A stretch of 64,000 nucleotides of DNA from Fictibacillus nanhaiensis (GCF_019801215.1 NZ_JAHVJO010000001.1:434001-498000), one strand, 5' to 3'. Shown: positions 21,035 through 29,762, counted from the first letter of the stretch. Program-made: numbers and translations. The notes: generated from the sequence alone by a model not told the origin.

Positions 21035-22294
21035 TTATACAATTGTATGGAGTACAAAGTTCATCAAAAATAAGAATGCGATCACATACATGGTTACAGG
21101 TACTTGCTTTTTCTGACCCGACATCCATTTGATTAGCGGATAAGCGATAAAGCCGAATGCAAGTCCATCCACAATGCTGTATGTTAATGGAATTAGGGCG
21201 ATAACTAGAAATGATGGAAACATTTCAGTAAAGTCAGCCAAAGGTATATGTTGAATCTGCTGAACCATCAACCCGCCTATTATGATTAAAACAGGAGCAA
21301 TAGCACCATCCGGAATATAAGCAATGAATGGAGCTGCAAAAATAGATCCAATGAACAATATTGCGACTGTTATGCTCGTTATTCCTGTTCTTCCGCCTTC
21401 TGTTATACCTGATGCACTTTCCACTGTCGATATGGTTGGACTTGTACCAAATAATCCTGATACGATGGAAGAAGCGGCATTTGCCTGAAACGCTTTTGGA
21501 AATTTTTCTTGGTCGGGAAGCAGACCGTATAATAATCCCATATTTTCAAAAGTGATGATCATCGTTAGTGAAAATGTAGCGATCCAAAAAGAAAGCTGGC
21601 TTATCCCAGAGAAATCGAAAGCAAACAATAAGTCACCAAACGGCTTAAGTGAAAAACCATCTGACATCTGCTGTACTTTCTGCGTATGTCCCATTAAGAA
21701 TCCTATAAAAGTCGTCAGTGCAATTCCGATTAGGAAACTGCCTTTTACGTTCTTTAAAAACAAAGCAAGAGTTAGTCCGAGACCAACCATTGTAAGAATT
21801 GCATCAGGATGATCAAGATGACCTAACTTTACAAACGTTGCAGAGCTGGCTTCAATAATGCCGCCTTTTTGCAGTCCAATAAAAGTTAAAAACAAGCCGA
21901 TCCCTACTGTAATACTATGTTTTAAAGATTGTGGAATACTCTTTGAAAGTATGTCCTTTAAAGGGGTAGAGGCGATAATCAGAAACAAAACACCTGATAA
22001 TACGACTGCAGCAAGTGCCTCTTGCCAGCTTAAGTTCATGCCCTGTACGATTGTATAGGTGAAAAACGCGTTGACACCCATACCTGGTGTAAGAATTATA
22101 GGTGCATTTGCATATAATCCCATTATTAAGCAGCCAACTACAGAAGTTAAAATAGTCGCTAACACGACACCTTCATAAGGCATACCGGCATCCGCTAATA
22201 TTAGTGGATTAACGATAATAATATAAGCGATCGTGAAGAATGAGGTGATACCTGCAAGTATTTCTTTTTTAATCGATAATTGATCTTGTTTCAT
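21035..22294 (-). CDS. NCS2-family guanine/hypoxanthine or adenine permease (PbuG/PbuO-like)
   Basis: 419-residue secondary transporter of the AzgA branch of NCS2, with about 12 membrane segments. Family signatures are TAYIIIVNP near the N terminus, TPGMGVNAFFTY and GTSPTISTVESASGI. The ATG at 22294 has GAGAGGAAT upstream. It sits between yqfT and the Mn transporter, where B. subtilis has no permease. I looked for a purine riboswitch in its leader and found none. Substrate among purine bases is not decided. Confidence 0.85.
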   Translation of the reverse strand: MKQDQLSIKKEILAGITSFFTIAYIIIVNPLILADAGMPYEGVVLATILTSVVGCLIMGLYANAPIILTPGMGVNAFFTYTIVQGMNLSWQEALAAVVLSGVLFLIIASTPLKDILSKSIPQSLKHSITVGIGLFLTFIGLQKGGIIEASSATFVKLGHLDHPDAILTMVGLGLTLALFLKNVKGSFLIGIALTTFIGFLMGHTQKVQQMSDGFSLKPFGDLLFAFDFSGISQLSFWIATFSLTMIITFENMGLLYGLLPDQEKFPKAFQANAASSIVSGLFGTSPTISTVESASGITEGGRTGITSITVAILFIGSIFAAPFIAYIPDGAIAPVLIIIGGLMVQQIQHIPLADFTEMFPSFLVIALIPLTYSIVDGLAFGFIAYPLIKWMSGQKKQVPVTMYVIAFLFLMNFVLHTIV

Positions 22295-22395
22295 GTATTC
22301 CTCTCTTAAATCTGAAAAAAAACCCTCTCCCACCCAGCAGTAACCTGCCAGAGATGATTATATAGCATATGTAGAAATATGGCTAGAAAAAATCA

Positions 22396-22424
22396 TTTAC
22401 ATTTTTGTGTCCACACTATATAAT
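22396..22424 (+). promoter_or_regulatory. Sigma-A promoter of the Mn ABC operon
   Basis: TTTACA (22396-22401), exactly 17 bp, TATAAT (22419-22424). An MntR-like palindrome begins 14 bp after the -10. Confidence 0.75.
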
Positions 22425-22438
22425 TTGACTTAAGTAAA

Positions 22439-22460
22439 AAAGTTGCCCATAGGAAACTTT
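22439..22460 (+). promoter_or_regulatory. MntR-like operator 1
   Basis: A 22-bp near-perfect palindrome with arms AAAGTTGCC and GGAAACTTT. It closely resembles the recalled B. subtilis mntA operator core (TTTGCCTTAAGGAAAC). It lies just after the expected transcription start. Confidence 0.65.
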
Positions 22461-22528
22461 TTCTTGTGCGCGGACAAATCACTTCTTTCTTTGCAATTCA
22501 TACATTGTGAAGGAATTATTTTATAGGT

Positions 22529-22552
22529 AAAAGTTGCACTCAGGCAAAATAA
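22529..22552 (+). promoter_or_regulatory. MntR-like operator 2
   Basis: GTTGCACTCAGGCAAAAT at 22533-22550 resembles the same TTTGC-N-GCAAA-type dyad and lies about 30 bp ahead of the first gene. Confidence 0.45.
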
Positions 22553-22582
22553 GTTACCGGGTGAAAAAGGAGGTCATTTCTC

Positions 22583-23329
22583 ATGGAACGAGCAATAGAG
22601 ATTGAGCAATTATTCGTCTCGTACTTAGGGAACCAAGTTGTTAAAGATATAACGTTCTCAGTGAATAAAGGAAGTCTTGTTGGGATTATAGGACCTAACG
22701 GAGCAGGAAAATCGACCTTGATGAAGGCTGCTTTAAACTTGATATCAAAAGATAAAGGAAATGTTAAAATTTTTGGTGAACCGTTAAAAAGATGGAAAAC
22801 GAATATTGCCTATGTACCTCAGCGATCAGATATCGACTGGGATTTTCCGATAACTGTGATTGATGTTGTTTTGTTAGGTACGTATCCGAAGCTAGGATTG
22901 TTTAAAAGGCCATCCAAAAATGATAGAGCATGGGCCTTTGACTGTCTTAAAACAGTAGGTATGGAACAGTTCAGCAACCGTCAGATCGGTGAACTCTCAG
23001 GAGGACAGCAGCAAAGGGTGTTTCTTGCAAGAGCTCTTGCACAAAAAGCAGAATTATTCTTTCTCGATGAGCCATTCGTTGGAATCGATGTGGCCAGTGA
23101 AGAGACCATTATTAATATCCTTAGGGATCTAAAACGAGAAGGAAAAACGATTCTTGTCGTACATCACGACTTAAGTAAAGCAGAGTCTTATTTTGATCAT
23201 CTGCTTCTTCTTAACAAACACATGATCCACTTTGGTGCGTCTGAAGAAGTTCTTCAGCCAGAGGTGATTACAAGAGCGTACGCAAATCAATTTTCCTTTC
23301 TTCAGCCAAAAGGAGTGAATGTAACGTGA
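22583..23329 (+). CDS. mntB: Manganese ABC transporter, ATP-binding protein
   Basis: 248-residue ABC ATPase powering Mn(II) uptake. Walker A GPNGAGKST, signature LSGGQQQR, Walker B FFLDEPF and the H-loop in VHHDLS are intact. AAAAAGGAGG precedes ATG 22583. The stop overlaps the GTG start of the permease. The metal is inferred from MntR-like boxes and from the similarity of the three proteins to MntABC. Confidence 0.9.
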   Translation: MERAIEIEQLFVSYLGNQVVKDITFSVNKGSLVGIIGPNGAGKSTLMKAALNLISKDKGNVKIFGEPLKRWKTNIAYVPQRSDIDWDFPITVIDVVLLGTYPKLGLFKRPSKNDRAWAFDCLKTVGMEQFSNRQIGELSGGQQQRVFLARALAQKAELFFLDEPFVGIDVASEETIINILRDLKREGKTILVVHHDLSKAESYFDHLLLLNKHMIHFGASEEVLQPEVITRAYANQFSFLQPKGVNVT

Positions 23330-24195
23330 ATTTTATCGATTTTATTGAAGCCCTCTTTCAATATCAATTCCTCCAAAAAGCATTGTTTACATCGATTATG
23401 GTCGGTATCATCTGTGGGATTGTAGGGTGCTTTATTATTTTAAGAGGAATGGCATTAATGGGAGATGCGATCTCTCATGCTGTATTACCTGGTGTAGCAA
23501 TCAGCTATATGCTTGGCATCAGTTTCTTTTTTGGTGCTGTAATAACTGGAGTTCTAACTGCGATAGGAATCGGCTATGTTAGTCAGAACAGCAGAATTAA
23601 ACACGATATGGCAATTGGTATTATGTTTACGAGTATGTTTGCTGTTGGGATCATCATTATCACATTTATGAAAAGCAGTGCCGATCTCTACCACATTTTG
23701 TTTGGAAATGTTTTAGCCGTTCGGATGAGTGATATGTGGATGACACTTGGCATTGGTGTTTTGGTCATTGCATTAGTCGTTCTTTTCTATAAAGAATTGC
23801 TTGTTTCAACATTTGATCCAACAATGGCACAAAGCTATGGTTTACCGAATAAATGGATTCATTATGCGTTGATGGTTGTCCTAACAATGGTAACCGTCGC
23901 TTCTCTTCAAACGGTAGGAATCGTACTTGTGGTTGCGATGCTGATCACACCAGCAGCAACTGCGTATCTGCTTACGAACCGTTTGTCTGTCATGATCTAT
24001 CTTTCGGCATTGATTGGAACCATTGCATCTGTTTTCGGATTATATTTTAGTTTTACTTATAATCTGGCATCTGGTGCAACAATCGTATTAGTATCAGCGT
24101 TTATGTTCGCACTGGCCTTTTTCTTTTCGCCTTCACAAGGTTTAATGTGGAAGGCGATGAAAGCCAGAAAAAATAGAGTAGAGCTAATGAGATAA
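23326..24195 (+). CDS. mntC: Manganese ABC transporter, permease
   Basis: 289-residue ABC-3 family permease with eight or nine hydrophobic segments. The family cores ISHAVLPGVAISYMLG and LVVAMLITPAATAYLL are present. GTG start at 23326 overlaps mntB. B. subtilis has a second permease, mntD; only one permease gene is found here, so it probably works as a homodimer. Confidence 0.9.
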   Translation: MNFIDFIEALFQYQFLQKALFTSIMVGIICGIVGCFIILRGMALMGDAISHAVLPGVAISYMLGISFFFGAVITGVLTAIGIGYVSQNSRIKHDMAIGIMFTSMFAVGIIIITFMKSSADLYHILFGNVLAVRMSDMWMTLGIGVLVIALVVLFYKELLVSTFDPTMAQSYGLPNKWIHYALMVVLTMVTVASLQTVGIVLVVAMLITPAATAYLLTNRLSVMIYLSALIGTIASVFGLYFSFTYNLASGATIVLVSAFMFALAFFFSPSQGLMWKAMKARKNRVELMR

Positions 24196-24212
24196 AGGGA
24201 GGAAATTGAAGA

Positions 24213-25136
24213 ATGATTAAAAAATTAGCAGGTGTTTTTATGGCAGGATCTTTATTGTTGGCGGCTGCATCAGGCTGCAGTTCAGTAAAAGAAGATTCTG
24301 AGAAAGTGGAAGTAGTAACGACTTATTCAATCATTTATGACCTAGTCAAAAATGTAGGCGGAGAAAAAGTAGAGGTTCATAGCATGGTGCCGATCGGGTC
24401 TAATCCTCATGAATATGATCCGCTGCCAGAAGATGTTTTAAAAACAACCGATGCAGATGTTGTATTCTATAACGGTCTAAATTTGGAAGAAGGAAACTCT
24501 TGGTTTAACAAATTATTAAAAACGTCAGATAAAGATGGAAAGGATGCCCCGGTTTACAGAGTAAGTGAAGGGGTGGAAGCTATTCATCTTGAATCAAAAG
24601 GATTAGAGAAAGAACCAGATCCTCATGCATGGCTAAATATCAATAACGGTATTATTTATGTAGAAAATATTCGTGATGCACTGATTAAAGAAGACCCTGA
24701 TAACAAAGAATTTTATGAAAAGAATGCCGAAAAATATATTGCAGAACTAAAAGAATTACATGATGCAACCGTATCAGAATTAGCAAAAGTCCCAGAAGAT
24801 AAGAGAGTTTTGATTACAAGTGAAGGCGCGTTTAAATATTTTGGAGAAGCCTACAATATGAATACGGCTTATGTTTGGGAAATTAACTCTGAAAACCAGG
24901 GGACGCCTCAACAGATCAAAAGTTTAGTGGATTTCATTAAAAACGGAAACATCACGGCTCTTTTCGTAGAAACGAGTGTAGATGCAAGAAGTATGGAAAC
25001 TGTTTCAAAAGAGACAGGTGTACCAATCAAAGGAAAAGTATTTACTGATTCATTAGGTAAGCCTGGAGAAGATGGCGATACGTATAAAGAAATGATGGAA
25101 TGGAACACAAGAACGATTATTGAAGGGTTAAAATAA
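24213..25136 (+). CDS. mntA: Manganese-binding lipoprotein
   Basis: 307-residue cluster A-I substrate-binding protein. The lipobox LLLAAASGC places the lipidated Cys at about residue 22. Metal-ligand regions are visible: NPHEYDPLPED, DPHAWLN, the central SEGAFKYFGEAY and VETSVDARS. The order ATPase-permease-lipoprotein differs from B. subtilis, where mntA comes first. Confidence 0.9.
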   Translation: MIKKLAGVFMAGSLLLAAASGCSSVKEDSEKVEVVTTYSIIYDLVKNVGGEKVEVHSMVPIGSNPHEYDPLPEDVLKTTDADVVFYNGLNLEEGNSWFNKLLKTSDKDGKDAPVYRVSEGVEAIHLESKGLEKEPDPHAWLNINNGIIYVENIRDALIKEDPDNKEFYEKNAEKYIAELKELHDATVSELAKVPEDKRVLITSEGAFKYFGEAYNMNTAYVWEINSENQGTPQQIKSLVDFIKNGNITALFVETSVDARSMETVSKETGVPIKGKVFTDSLGKPGEDGDTYKEMMEWNTRTIIEGLK

Positions 25137-25143
25137 AGTAAAC

Positions 25144-25178
25144 GAGAAGCTGGTCATTACGCCAGCTTCTTTTTTTTA
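25144..25178 (+). terminator. Terminator of the mnt operon
   Basis: GAAGCTGG (25146-25153) and CCAGCTTC (25162-25169) followed by a run of eight T. Confidence 0.88.
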
Positions 25179-25265
25179 TTTTGTTGTCATTTGTTCTATA
25201 ATAAAAAGATGTGGGTAATTATTGACTGACTTATTTTACATAACAAAAAAAGGCAAGGTGGACGT

Positions 25266-25925
25266 ATGAGCATAAAGGCAGTCTGTTTTGATATGGATGG
25301 AGTAGTGGTCCATACGATGCCTCACCATGTGGAAGCATGGCATCACGCATTTAGAAAAAAGGGCTTTAATCATGATGATCTTGAATTTTACCTGAGAGAA
25401 GGCATGCCGGGAAGAAAAACAATACTTGATATTTTCCATGCCAATCAAGTTCAGTTTACAGACCGTGATGTTGAAGATATCTACGAGCAAAAAAGAAAAT
25501 ACTTTAAAGAAAATGCAAATTACAGTTTTATTGAAGAGACTGTATCCCTTTTGGAACGTCTCTATAAACAAGGAATTCCTGTTTCATTAGTTACAGGAAG
25601 CAGACGGGAATTTGTGGTTGAAGTGGTTGAAAAGCTTCCGGTAGTTTTTCATTCGATCATAACAGGTGATGATGTGAATGAAGGGAAACCCTCACCCGAA
25701 CCGTACTTGAAGGCGATAAATAATCTTCCCTATGATGCATCCGAGTGGCTTGTTATTGAAAATGCACCGCTCGGAATAGAATCTGCAAAGCGTGCGGGAG
25801 CTTTTTGTTTGGCAGTTGAGACCACACTTGAAGAGAAATATTTAAGACAGGCTGATAGGATCGTCAACCCTTCAAATTTAGAGGAGGCGGTAGTCAGTCT
25901 TTTGAAAGAGGGGATAACAGATTGA
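25266..25925 (+). CDS. HAD-superfamily phosphatase (beta-phosphoglucomutase-like)
   Basis: 219-residue HAD subfamily IA hydrolase. Motif I is DMDGVVV (the Asp nucleophile and acid/base Asp), motif II VTGSR, motif III GKPSPEPYLKA, motif IV VIENAPLGIESAKRAGAF. Sugar-phosphate or small phosphoester hydrolysis is likely; the exact substrate cannot be read. It overlaps the TTG of the following pseudogene by four bases, so they once formed an operon. Confidence 0.85.
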   Translation: MSIKAVCFDMDGVVVHTMPHHVEAWHHAFRKKGFNHDDLEFYLREGMPGRKTILDIFHANQVQFTDRDVEDIYEQKRKYFKENANYSFIEETVSLLERLYKQGIPVSLVTGSRREFVVEVVEKLPVVFHSIITGDDVNEGKPSPEPYLKAINNLPYDASEWLVIENAPLGIESAKRAGAFCLAVETTLEEKYLRQADRIVNPSNLEEAVVSLLKEGITD

Positions 25926-26783
25926 AGAAACAACATAAGAAGGAAAGTAAAACACATCTTGTTTATCGTTTATTTATGATTTTGTTGTGAGCCGGTCTAG
26001 CTGCTGCTTCCATTGAGCTGTTATTAATTCCGAATCGAATCATTGATGGAGGAATAATCGGTGTATCACTTATTTTGGATTATTTGACACCTGCTAATTT
26101 TGCGTTGCTTGTATTCTTATTGAATCTGCCGTTTATGTATAATGGATACAAACAAATCGGAAAGACGTTTGTAGTTTCTTCTTTGTTTGCTATTATCAGT
26201 CTTGGTGTAATTGAAACACTTTTGCACGGAATTGAGCCTTTTACGAATCAATCGATCTTAGCCACAGTTTTCGGGGGAGTCATGCTTGGGACAGGGGTAG
26301 GCATTGTAATCCGTCATGGCGGTTCATTAGACGGAACGGAGATATTGGGGATACTTTTAGCTAAAAAGTTTCCTTTTTCAATCGGTGAATTTGTTATGTT
26401 TATTAATGTGTTTGTTTTTGTTTGGGCTGGTTTCGTTTTTGGATGGGAACAGGCAATTATTCGGTTATGACGTATTATATTGCCTTTAAAACGATAGACA
26501 CTGTCATACAAGGGTTGGATGAAACGAAAGCCGTTATCATCGTATCCGATCACTATGAAGAGATTTCTAATGGAATCTTAGACCGATTGGGAAGAGGCAC
26601 TACGAAACTAAAAGGCAAAGGCGGTTATACGGAACTGAAAAAGAAGTCATCTATGCTGTTATTACTCGCCTAGAAGTAACTAAGTTAAAGAACATTGTAT
26701 ATGAAATTGATTCAAATGCATTCATAACCATTATGAATACTCAAGAAACAATAGGGGCGAAATTTAAGGCTCCCATTCATTAA
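25922..26783 (+). pseudogene. YitT/YqfU-family membrane protein, inactivated by one stop and two frameshifts
   Basis: Conceptual translation from TTG 25922 gives an integral membrane protein with DUF161 and DUF2179 domains ([46 protein letters not shown]). Three lesions break it. (1) TGA at 25988-25990, where family members have a Gly codon (GGA). (2) A one-base loss near 26457-26463, where the frame passes from FVFGWEQAI into [14 protein letters not shown]. (3) A one-base loss in the A-rich stretch at about 26638-26646, after which [12 protein letters not shown]... runs to TAA at 26781-26783. B. subtilis yqfU lies at the same place, just before zur (yqfV). Confidence 0.85.
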
Positions 26784-26796
26784 TTTAAGCTCAACT

Positions 26797-26826
26797 GCAT
26801 GCCAGTCTGTAAGGCATGCTGTTTTA
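26797..26826 (+). terminator. Terminator after the yqfU-type pseudogene
   Basis: GCATGCC (26797-26803) and GGCATGC (26813-26819) followed by TGTTTTA. Confidence 0.7.
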
Positions 26827-26883
26827 CTTTTCGCTATTTTCGTGTATACTATGAGACAGTCTAAATCGTACTCATTACTACTT
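26822..26883 (+). promoter_or_regulatory. Promoter and Zur operator of znuC-znuB-zur
   Basis: TTTTAC (26822-26827), 17 bp, TATACT (26845-26850). At 26863-26883 lies an inverted repeat that begins AAATCGTA and contains ATTAC, matching the B. subtilis Zur box (TCGTAATnATTACGA core) with few changes. It covers the start of transcription, so zinc-dependent autorepression is inferred. Confidence 0.72.
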
Positions 26884-26908
26884 ATCAAACGTTAAAGGAA
26901 GGATGATC

Positions 26909-27685
26909 ATGGTGAACAAGAAGAATATTCCAGCTGTTTTAGTGGATGATTTATCCTTCCATTATGGTGAAAAAAACGTACTTGAACATATAACAATGGA
27001 AATTACACAAGGATCCTTTTTAGGGCTTGTAGGTCCAAATGGATCAGGGAAATCGTCTTTAATCAAATGTATACTTGGTCTATTAAAGCCGCAGCAAGGT
27101 GGCGTTTATTTATTTGGAGAAAAAGTTCAAAAATTTAATGACTGGGAAAAAGTCGGCTATGTTTCTCAAAAAGCGAACAGCTTTAACACCGCCTTTCCTG
27201 CAACAGCCTTTGAAGTCGTGTCCATGGGGTTATTTGGTAAGGTTGGTCTATTTCGTTTTCTAAAGGCTACGGACAAAGAGAAAGTCTGGGAAGCTTTAAG
27301 GTCTGTAAACATGGAGGAATTTGCTCAAAAGAACATTGGTGAACTCTCAGGCGGACAGCAACAGCGAATTTTTATCGCGAGAGCTTTAGTGAGTGATCCA
27401 GAGTTATTAATATTGGATGAGCCAACGGTTGGAGTAGATGTCGAATCTTCTGCATCCTTTTATAAAATGCTGGATAGTCTTCATCGGGAAAAAAAGATGA
27501 CGCTCGTTTTAGTTACTCATGATGTTGGCGTTATGACAGATTATGTTACAGATGTAGCATGTTTAAACAAGCAGATTCACTTTCATGGAAATACAAAAGA
27601 ATTTGAGGAAAGTTCTTCAGAAAACATGTCTGCTTTTTATGGGCATCATGTTCATGTGCTTAGCCATGACCATGAACACAGATAA
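26909..27685 (+). CDS. znuC: Zinc ABC transporter, ATP-binding protein
   Basis: 258-residue ABC ATPase. Walker A GPNGSGKSS, signature LSGGQQQR, Walker B LLILDEPT and the H-loop VTHDVG are intact. The C terminus is His-rich (GHHVHVLSHDHEHR), common in zinc-importer ATPases. ATG 26909 is preferred to ATG 26903 because AAAGGAAGG then has proper spacing. First gene of a three-gene operon under a Zur box; no znuA binding protein is encoded here. Confidence 0.9.
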   Translation: MVNKKNIPAVLVDDLSFHYGEKNVLEHITMEITQGSFLGLVGPNGSGKSSLIKCILGLLKPQQGGVYLFGEKVQKFNDWEKVGYVSQKANSFNTAFPATAFEVVSMGLFGKVGLFRFLKATDKEKVWEALRSVNMEEFAQKNIGELSGGQQQRIFIARALVSDPELLILDEPTVGVDVESSASFYKMLDSLHREKKMTLVLVTHDVGVMTDYVTDVACLNKQIHFHGNTKEFEESSSENMSAFYGHHVHVLSHDHEHR

Positions 27686-27697
27686 GGGGATGAACAA

Positions 27698-28546
27698 ATG
27701 TTTCCAATTTTTAAATATGAATTTTTACAAAATGCTTTTTTAACCGGAATTATGGTTGGTTTGTTAGCTCCGGTTTTAGGGGTATTCATTGTAGTTAGAC
27801 GTCAGGCCCTTATCGCAGATGCCCTTTCCCATATAACGCTTGCTGGAATTGCTGCAAATTTATTGCTTGGAAAATGGTTTGCACTTTTTGCAGGAGCGAA
27901 TCCGATCTATCTGGGAATGGCCTTTTCAGTAGGCGGAGCAATCTTCATTGAGCAGCTTCGGAAGGTCTACAAACATTATGAAGAGTTAGCCATTCCGATT
28001 ATTATGTCGGCTGGTATCGGACTTAGTGTGATTTTTATTTCGATGGCAGATGGATTTAATGCAGATTTGTTCAGTTACCTTTTCGGCAGTATTATTGCGG
28101 TTAAACAATCTGATGTTTGGACGGTATTTGCCATTTTAATTGTGGTACTTTTGTTTGTTTTTTTCATGTATAAGGAATTATTCGTACTTTCATTTGATGA
28201 AGAACAAGGCAAGCTTTCAGGTATAAGAAGCAATTGGATTTTGATTGCGTTTATGGCAATTACCGCATTAGTTATTGCAGCTTCCATGAAAGTTGTAGGC
28301 ATCCTTTTAGTATCCTCTCTTATGACGTTGCCGGTGGCTGCTAGTATTCGAATTGCAAAAGGATTTAAACAAACCATCTGGCTTTCTGTTTTATTTGGAG
28401 AGATCGCTGTAATTCTAGGGATGTTTTTATCTTATTATTTGGATATCGCGTCAGGCGGTACAATCGTCTTATGTCTTGTTCTCATATTAACACTGTGTAT
28501 TTTATATAAAAAGTTTACAGGTTCACGAAAGGTGGGTCATGTATGA
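27698..28546 (+). CDS. znuB: Zinc ABC transporter, permease
   Basis: 282-residue ABC-3 permease with about eight membrane segments. Conserved ADALSHITLAGIAANLL and VGILLVSSLMTLPVAAS blocks. Start 12 bp after znuC; the stop overlaps the zur start (ATGA). Confidence 0.9.
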   Translation: MFPIFKYEFLQNAFLTGIMVGLLAPVLGVFIVVRRQALIADALSHITLAGIAANLLLGKWFALFAGANPIYLGMAFSVGGAIFIEQLRKVYKHYEELAIPIIMSAGIGLSVIFISMADGFNADLFSYLFGSIIAVKQSDVWTVFAILIVVLLFVFFMYKELFVLSFDEEQGKLSGIRSNWILIAFMAITALVIAASMKVVGILLVSSLMTLPVAASIRIAKGFKQTIWLSVLFGEIAVILGMFLSYYLDIASGGTIVLCLVLILTLCILYKKFTGSRKVGHV

Positions 28547-28968
28547 AATATACGTTAACAATTGATGGAGCGATGGATCTGTTAAAAGAAAAAGGGTATA
28601 AATACACTGAAAAAAGAAGAGATCTGCTTACTCTTTTTGCACGGGAAAAGAGATACCTATCAGCCAAAGATGTTCAAGAAGCTTTGAAAGATAAATACCC
28701 CGGCCTTAGTTTCGATACGATCTATCGGAACTTGACCACATTTGCAGAATTAGATTTACTTGAAGAAACGGAATGGGAGGGCGAAAGAAAGTTTCGGTTT
28801 ACTTGTTCGCATAATGAACATCATCATCACTTAATTTGTTTAACATGCGGCAGTACGAAGTCGATTCATTCATGTCCGATGGAGGTTTTAAATACCGACA
28901 TAAACGGTTTTGATGTGACCGGTCATAAGTTTGAGATCTACGGCTATTGCACCGGATGCAAACAATAA
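28543..28968 (+). CDS. zur: Zinc uptake regulator Zur (Fur family)
   Basis: 141-residue metalloregulator. An N-terminal winged helix (about residues 1-85, with FDTIYRNLTTFAELDLLEE) is followed by the metal-binding domain. His-rich HNEHHHHLIC, CLTCG and CTGC provide the sensing site and the structural four-Cys zinc site. Located as in B. subtilis yqfV (zur). It likely represses its own operon through the box at 26863-26883. Confidence 0.93.
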   Translation: MKYTLTIDGAMDLLKEKGYKYTEKRRDLLTLFAREKRYLSAKDVQEALKDKYPGLSFDTIYRNLTTFAELDLLEETEWEGERKFRFTCSHNEHHHHLICLTCGSTKSIHSCPMEVLNTDINGFDVTGHKFEIYGYCTGCKQ

Positions 28969-28994
28969 AATATTTCATTAAATTTGAGTATGCT

Positions 28995-29037
28995 CCTCCT
29001 TTCATTAAGCCAAGCTATAGAGAAAGGAGGTTTTTTT
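28995..29037 (+). other. Hairpin with T run whose 3' arm is the Shine-Dalgarno of the DUF1540 gene
   Basis: CCTCCTTTC (28995-29003) and GAAAGGAGG (29022-29030) pair over nine bases and are followed by TTTTTTT and then ATG. The structure is a plausible terminator for zur and would also hide the ribosome-binding site of the next gene in any read-through transcript. Confidence 0.65.
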
Positions 29038-29250
29038 ATGCCTGAAGTTAAATGTAATGTTTCAAATTGCACCTATTGGGGGGAAGGCAATAACTGTATA
29101 GCAGATGCTATTCTTGTTGAGATCGACAAACATGCGAATAATTCTTATGACATGAGTGCTGGCGGTAACCTCGAAGGAGATGCAGCACATAAAGATCATG
29201 CCCACGAGACAGCAGAAACTTGCTGCCATACCTTTAGGGCAAAACATTAA
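29038..29250 (+). CDS. DUF1540 small cysteine-rich protein
   Basis: 70-residue protein MPEVKCNVSNCTYWGEGNNC... with five cysteines arranged as in the DUF1540 domain (C-x4-C-x8-C and a terminal CC). Several DUF1540 proteins are found in spore-formers; function unknown, metal binding possible. ATG 29038 follows AAAGGAGG. An in-frame TTG upstream is ignored because it would read through the hairpin. Confidence 0.8.
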   Translation: MPEVKCNVSNCTYWGEGNNCIADAILVEIDKHANNSYDMSAGGNLEGDAAHKDHAHETAETCCHTFRAKH

Positions 29251-29253
29251 TCA

Positions 29254-29280
29254 AAGAGGCCGATTTTAGGCCTCTTTCTT
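29254..29280 (+). terminator. Terminator after the DUF1540 gene
   Basis: AAAGAGGCC-gatttta-GGCCTCTTT stem, weak T tract. Confidence 0.75.
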
Positions 29281-29378
29281 GTAAGAAGAATGAATGCCCA
29301 TAAGTTAACATCTATGAAAACCCCCTTTGAATGCCATAATAATAACGCTCCTTAAGACTAAAAGAGGGGGAATTTAAA

Positions 29379-29747
29379 ATGGCATACGAAAAAAATGAGC
29401 GAGATATAAACGAAGCTGACTTTCGAGAAGAGATGGCAGCTGAAGCTGTGCCCGTTAGAAGTGACATGACTTTTCCTGAAAATGAACGACCTCATTTAGA
29501 TGATGGCAGAGATCGTGGACATGTTCATCAGGAAAGAAAAGAAAGAGAAGGCGGAAGAGCAACAGGAGTTATCGCGCTTATCCTCTCAGTTCTTTCTTTG
29601 TTTATTCTTCCTGTTTTATTAGGAGCTGCAGGTATTATCGTTGGATTTGTTGCCAGAAGACAAGGTGCAAAAATGCTCGGAAACTGGGCAATCGGAATCG
29701 GAATCGTTTCCGTTATTATTTCCTTGTTTTTTGCACCGTTCTTTTAA
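29379..29747 (+). CDS. yqfX: YqfX-like membrane protein
   Basis: 122-residue protein. The first 58 residues are charged and hydrophilic (cytosolic or exposed), followed by Gly/Ile/Leu-rich hydrophobic segments at about 62-86 and 98-118 with the motif GFVARRQGAKMLGNWAIGIG. This resembles DUF4190-type two-span proteins and B. subtilis YqfX by position before ispG. Function unknown. Confidence 0.7.
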   Translation: MAYEKNERDINEADFREEMAAEAVPVRSDMTFPENERPHLDDGRDRGHVHQERKEREGGRATGVIALILSVLSLFILPVLLGAAGIIVGFVARRQGAKMLGNWAIGIGIVSVIISLFFAPFF

Positions 29748-29762
29748 CGTAAGAGGGAGCAA

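Noticed and set aside
22295-22395. Purine riboswitch in the permease leader
   Set aside because: The minus-strand leader lacks the conserved purine aptamer core. Only a loose GC-rich fold followed by T8 is visible (about 22313-22355), too irregular to call as an attenuator.
25266-25925. Beta-phosphoglucomutase as a firm call
   Set aside because: HAD IA motifs fit many phosphatases, and no maltose or trehalose phosphorylase gene is adjacent.
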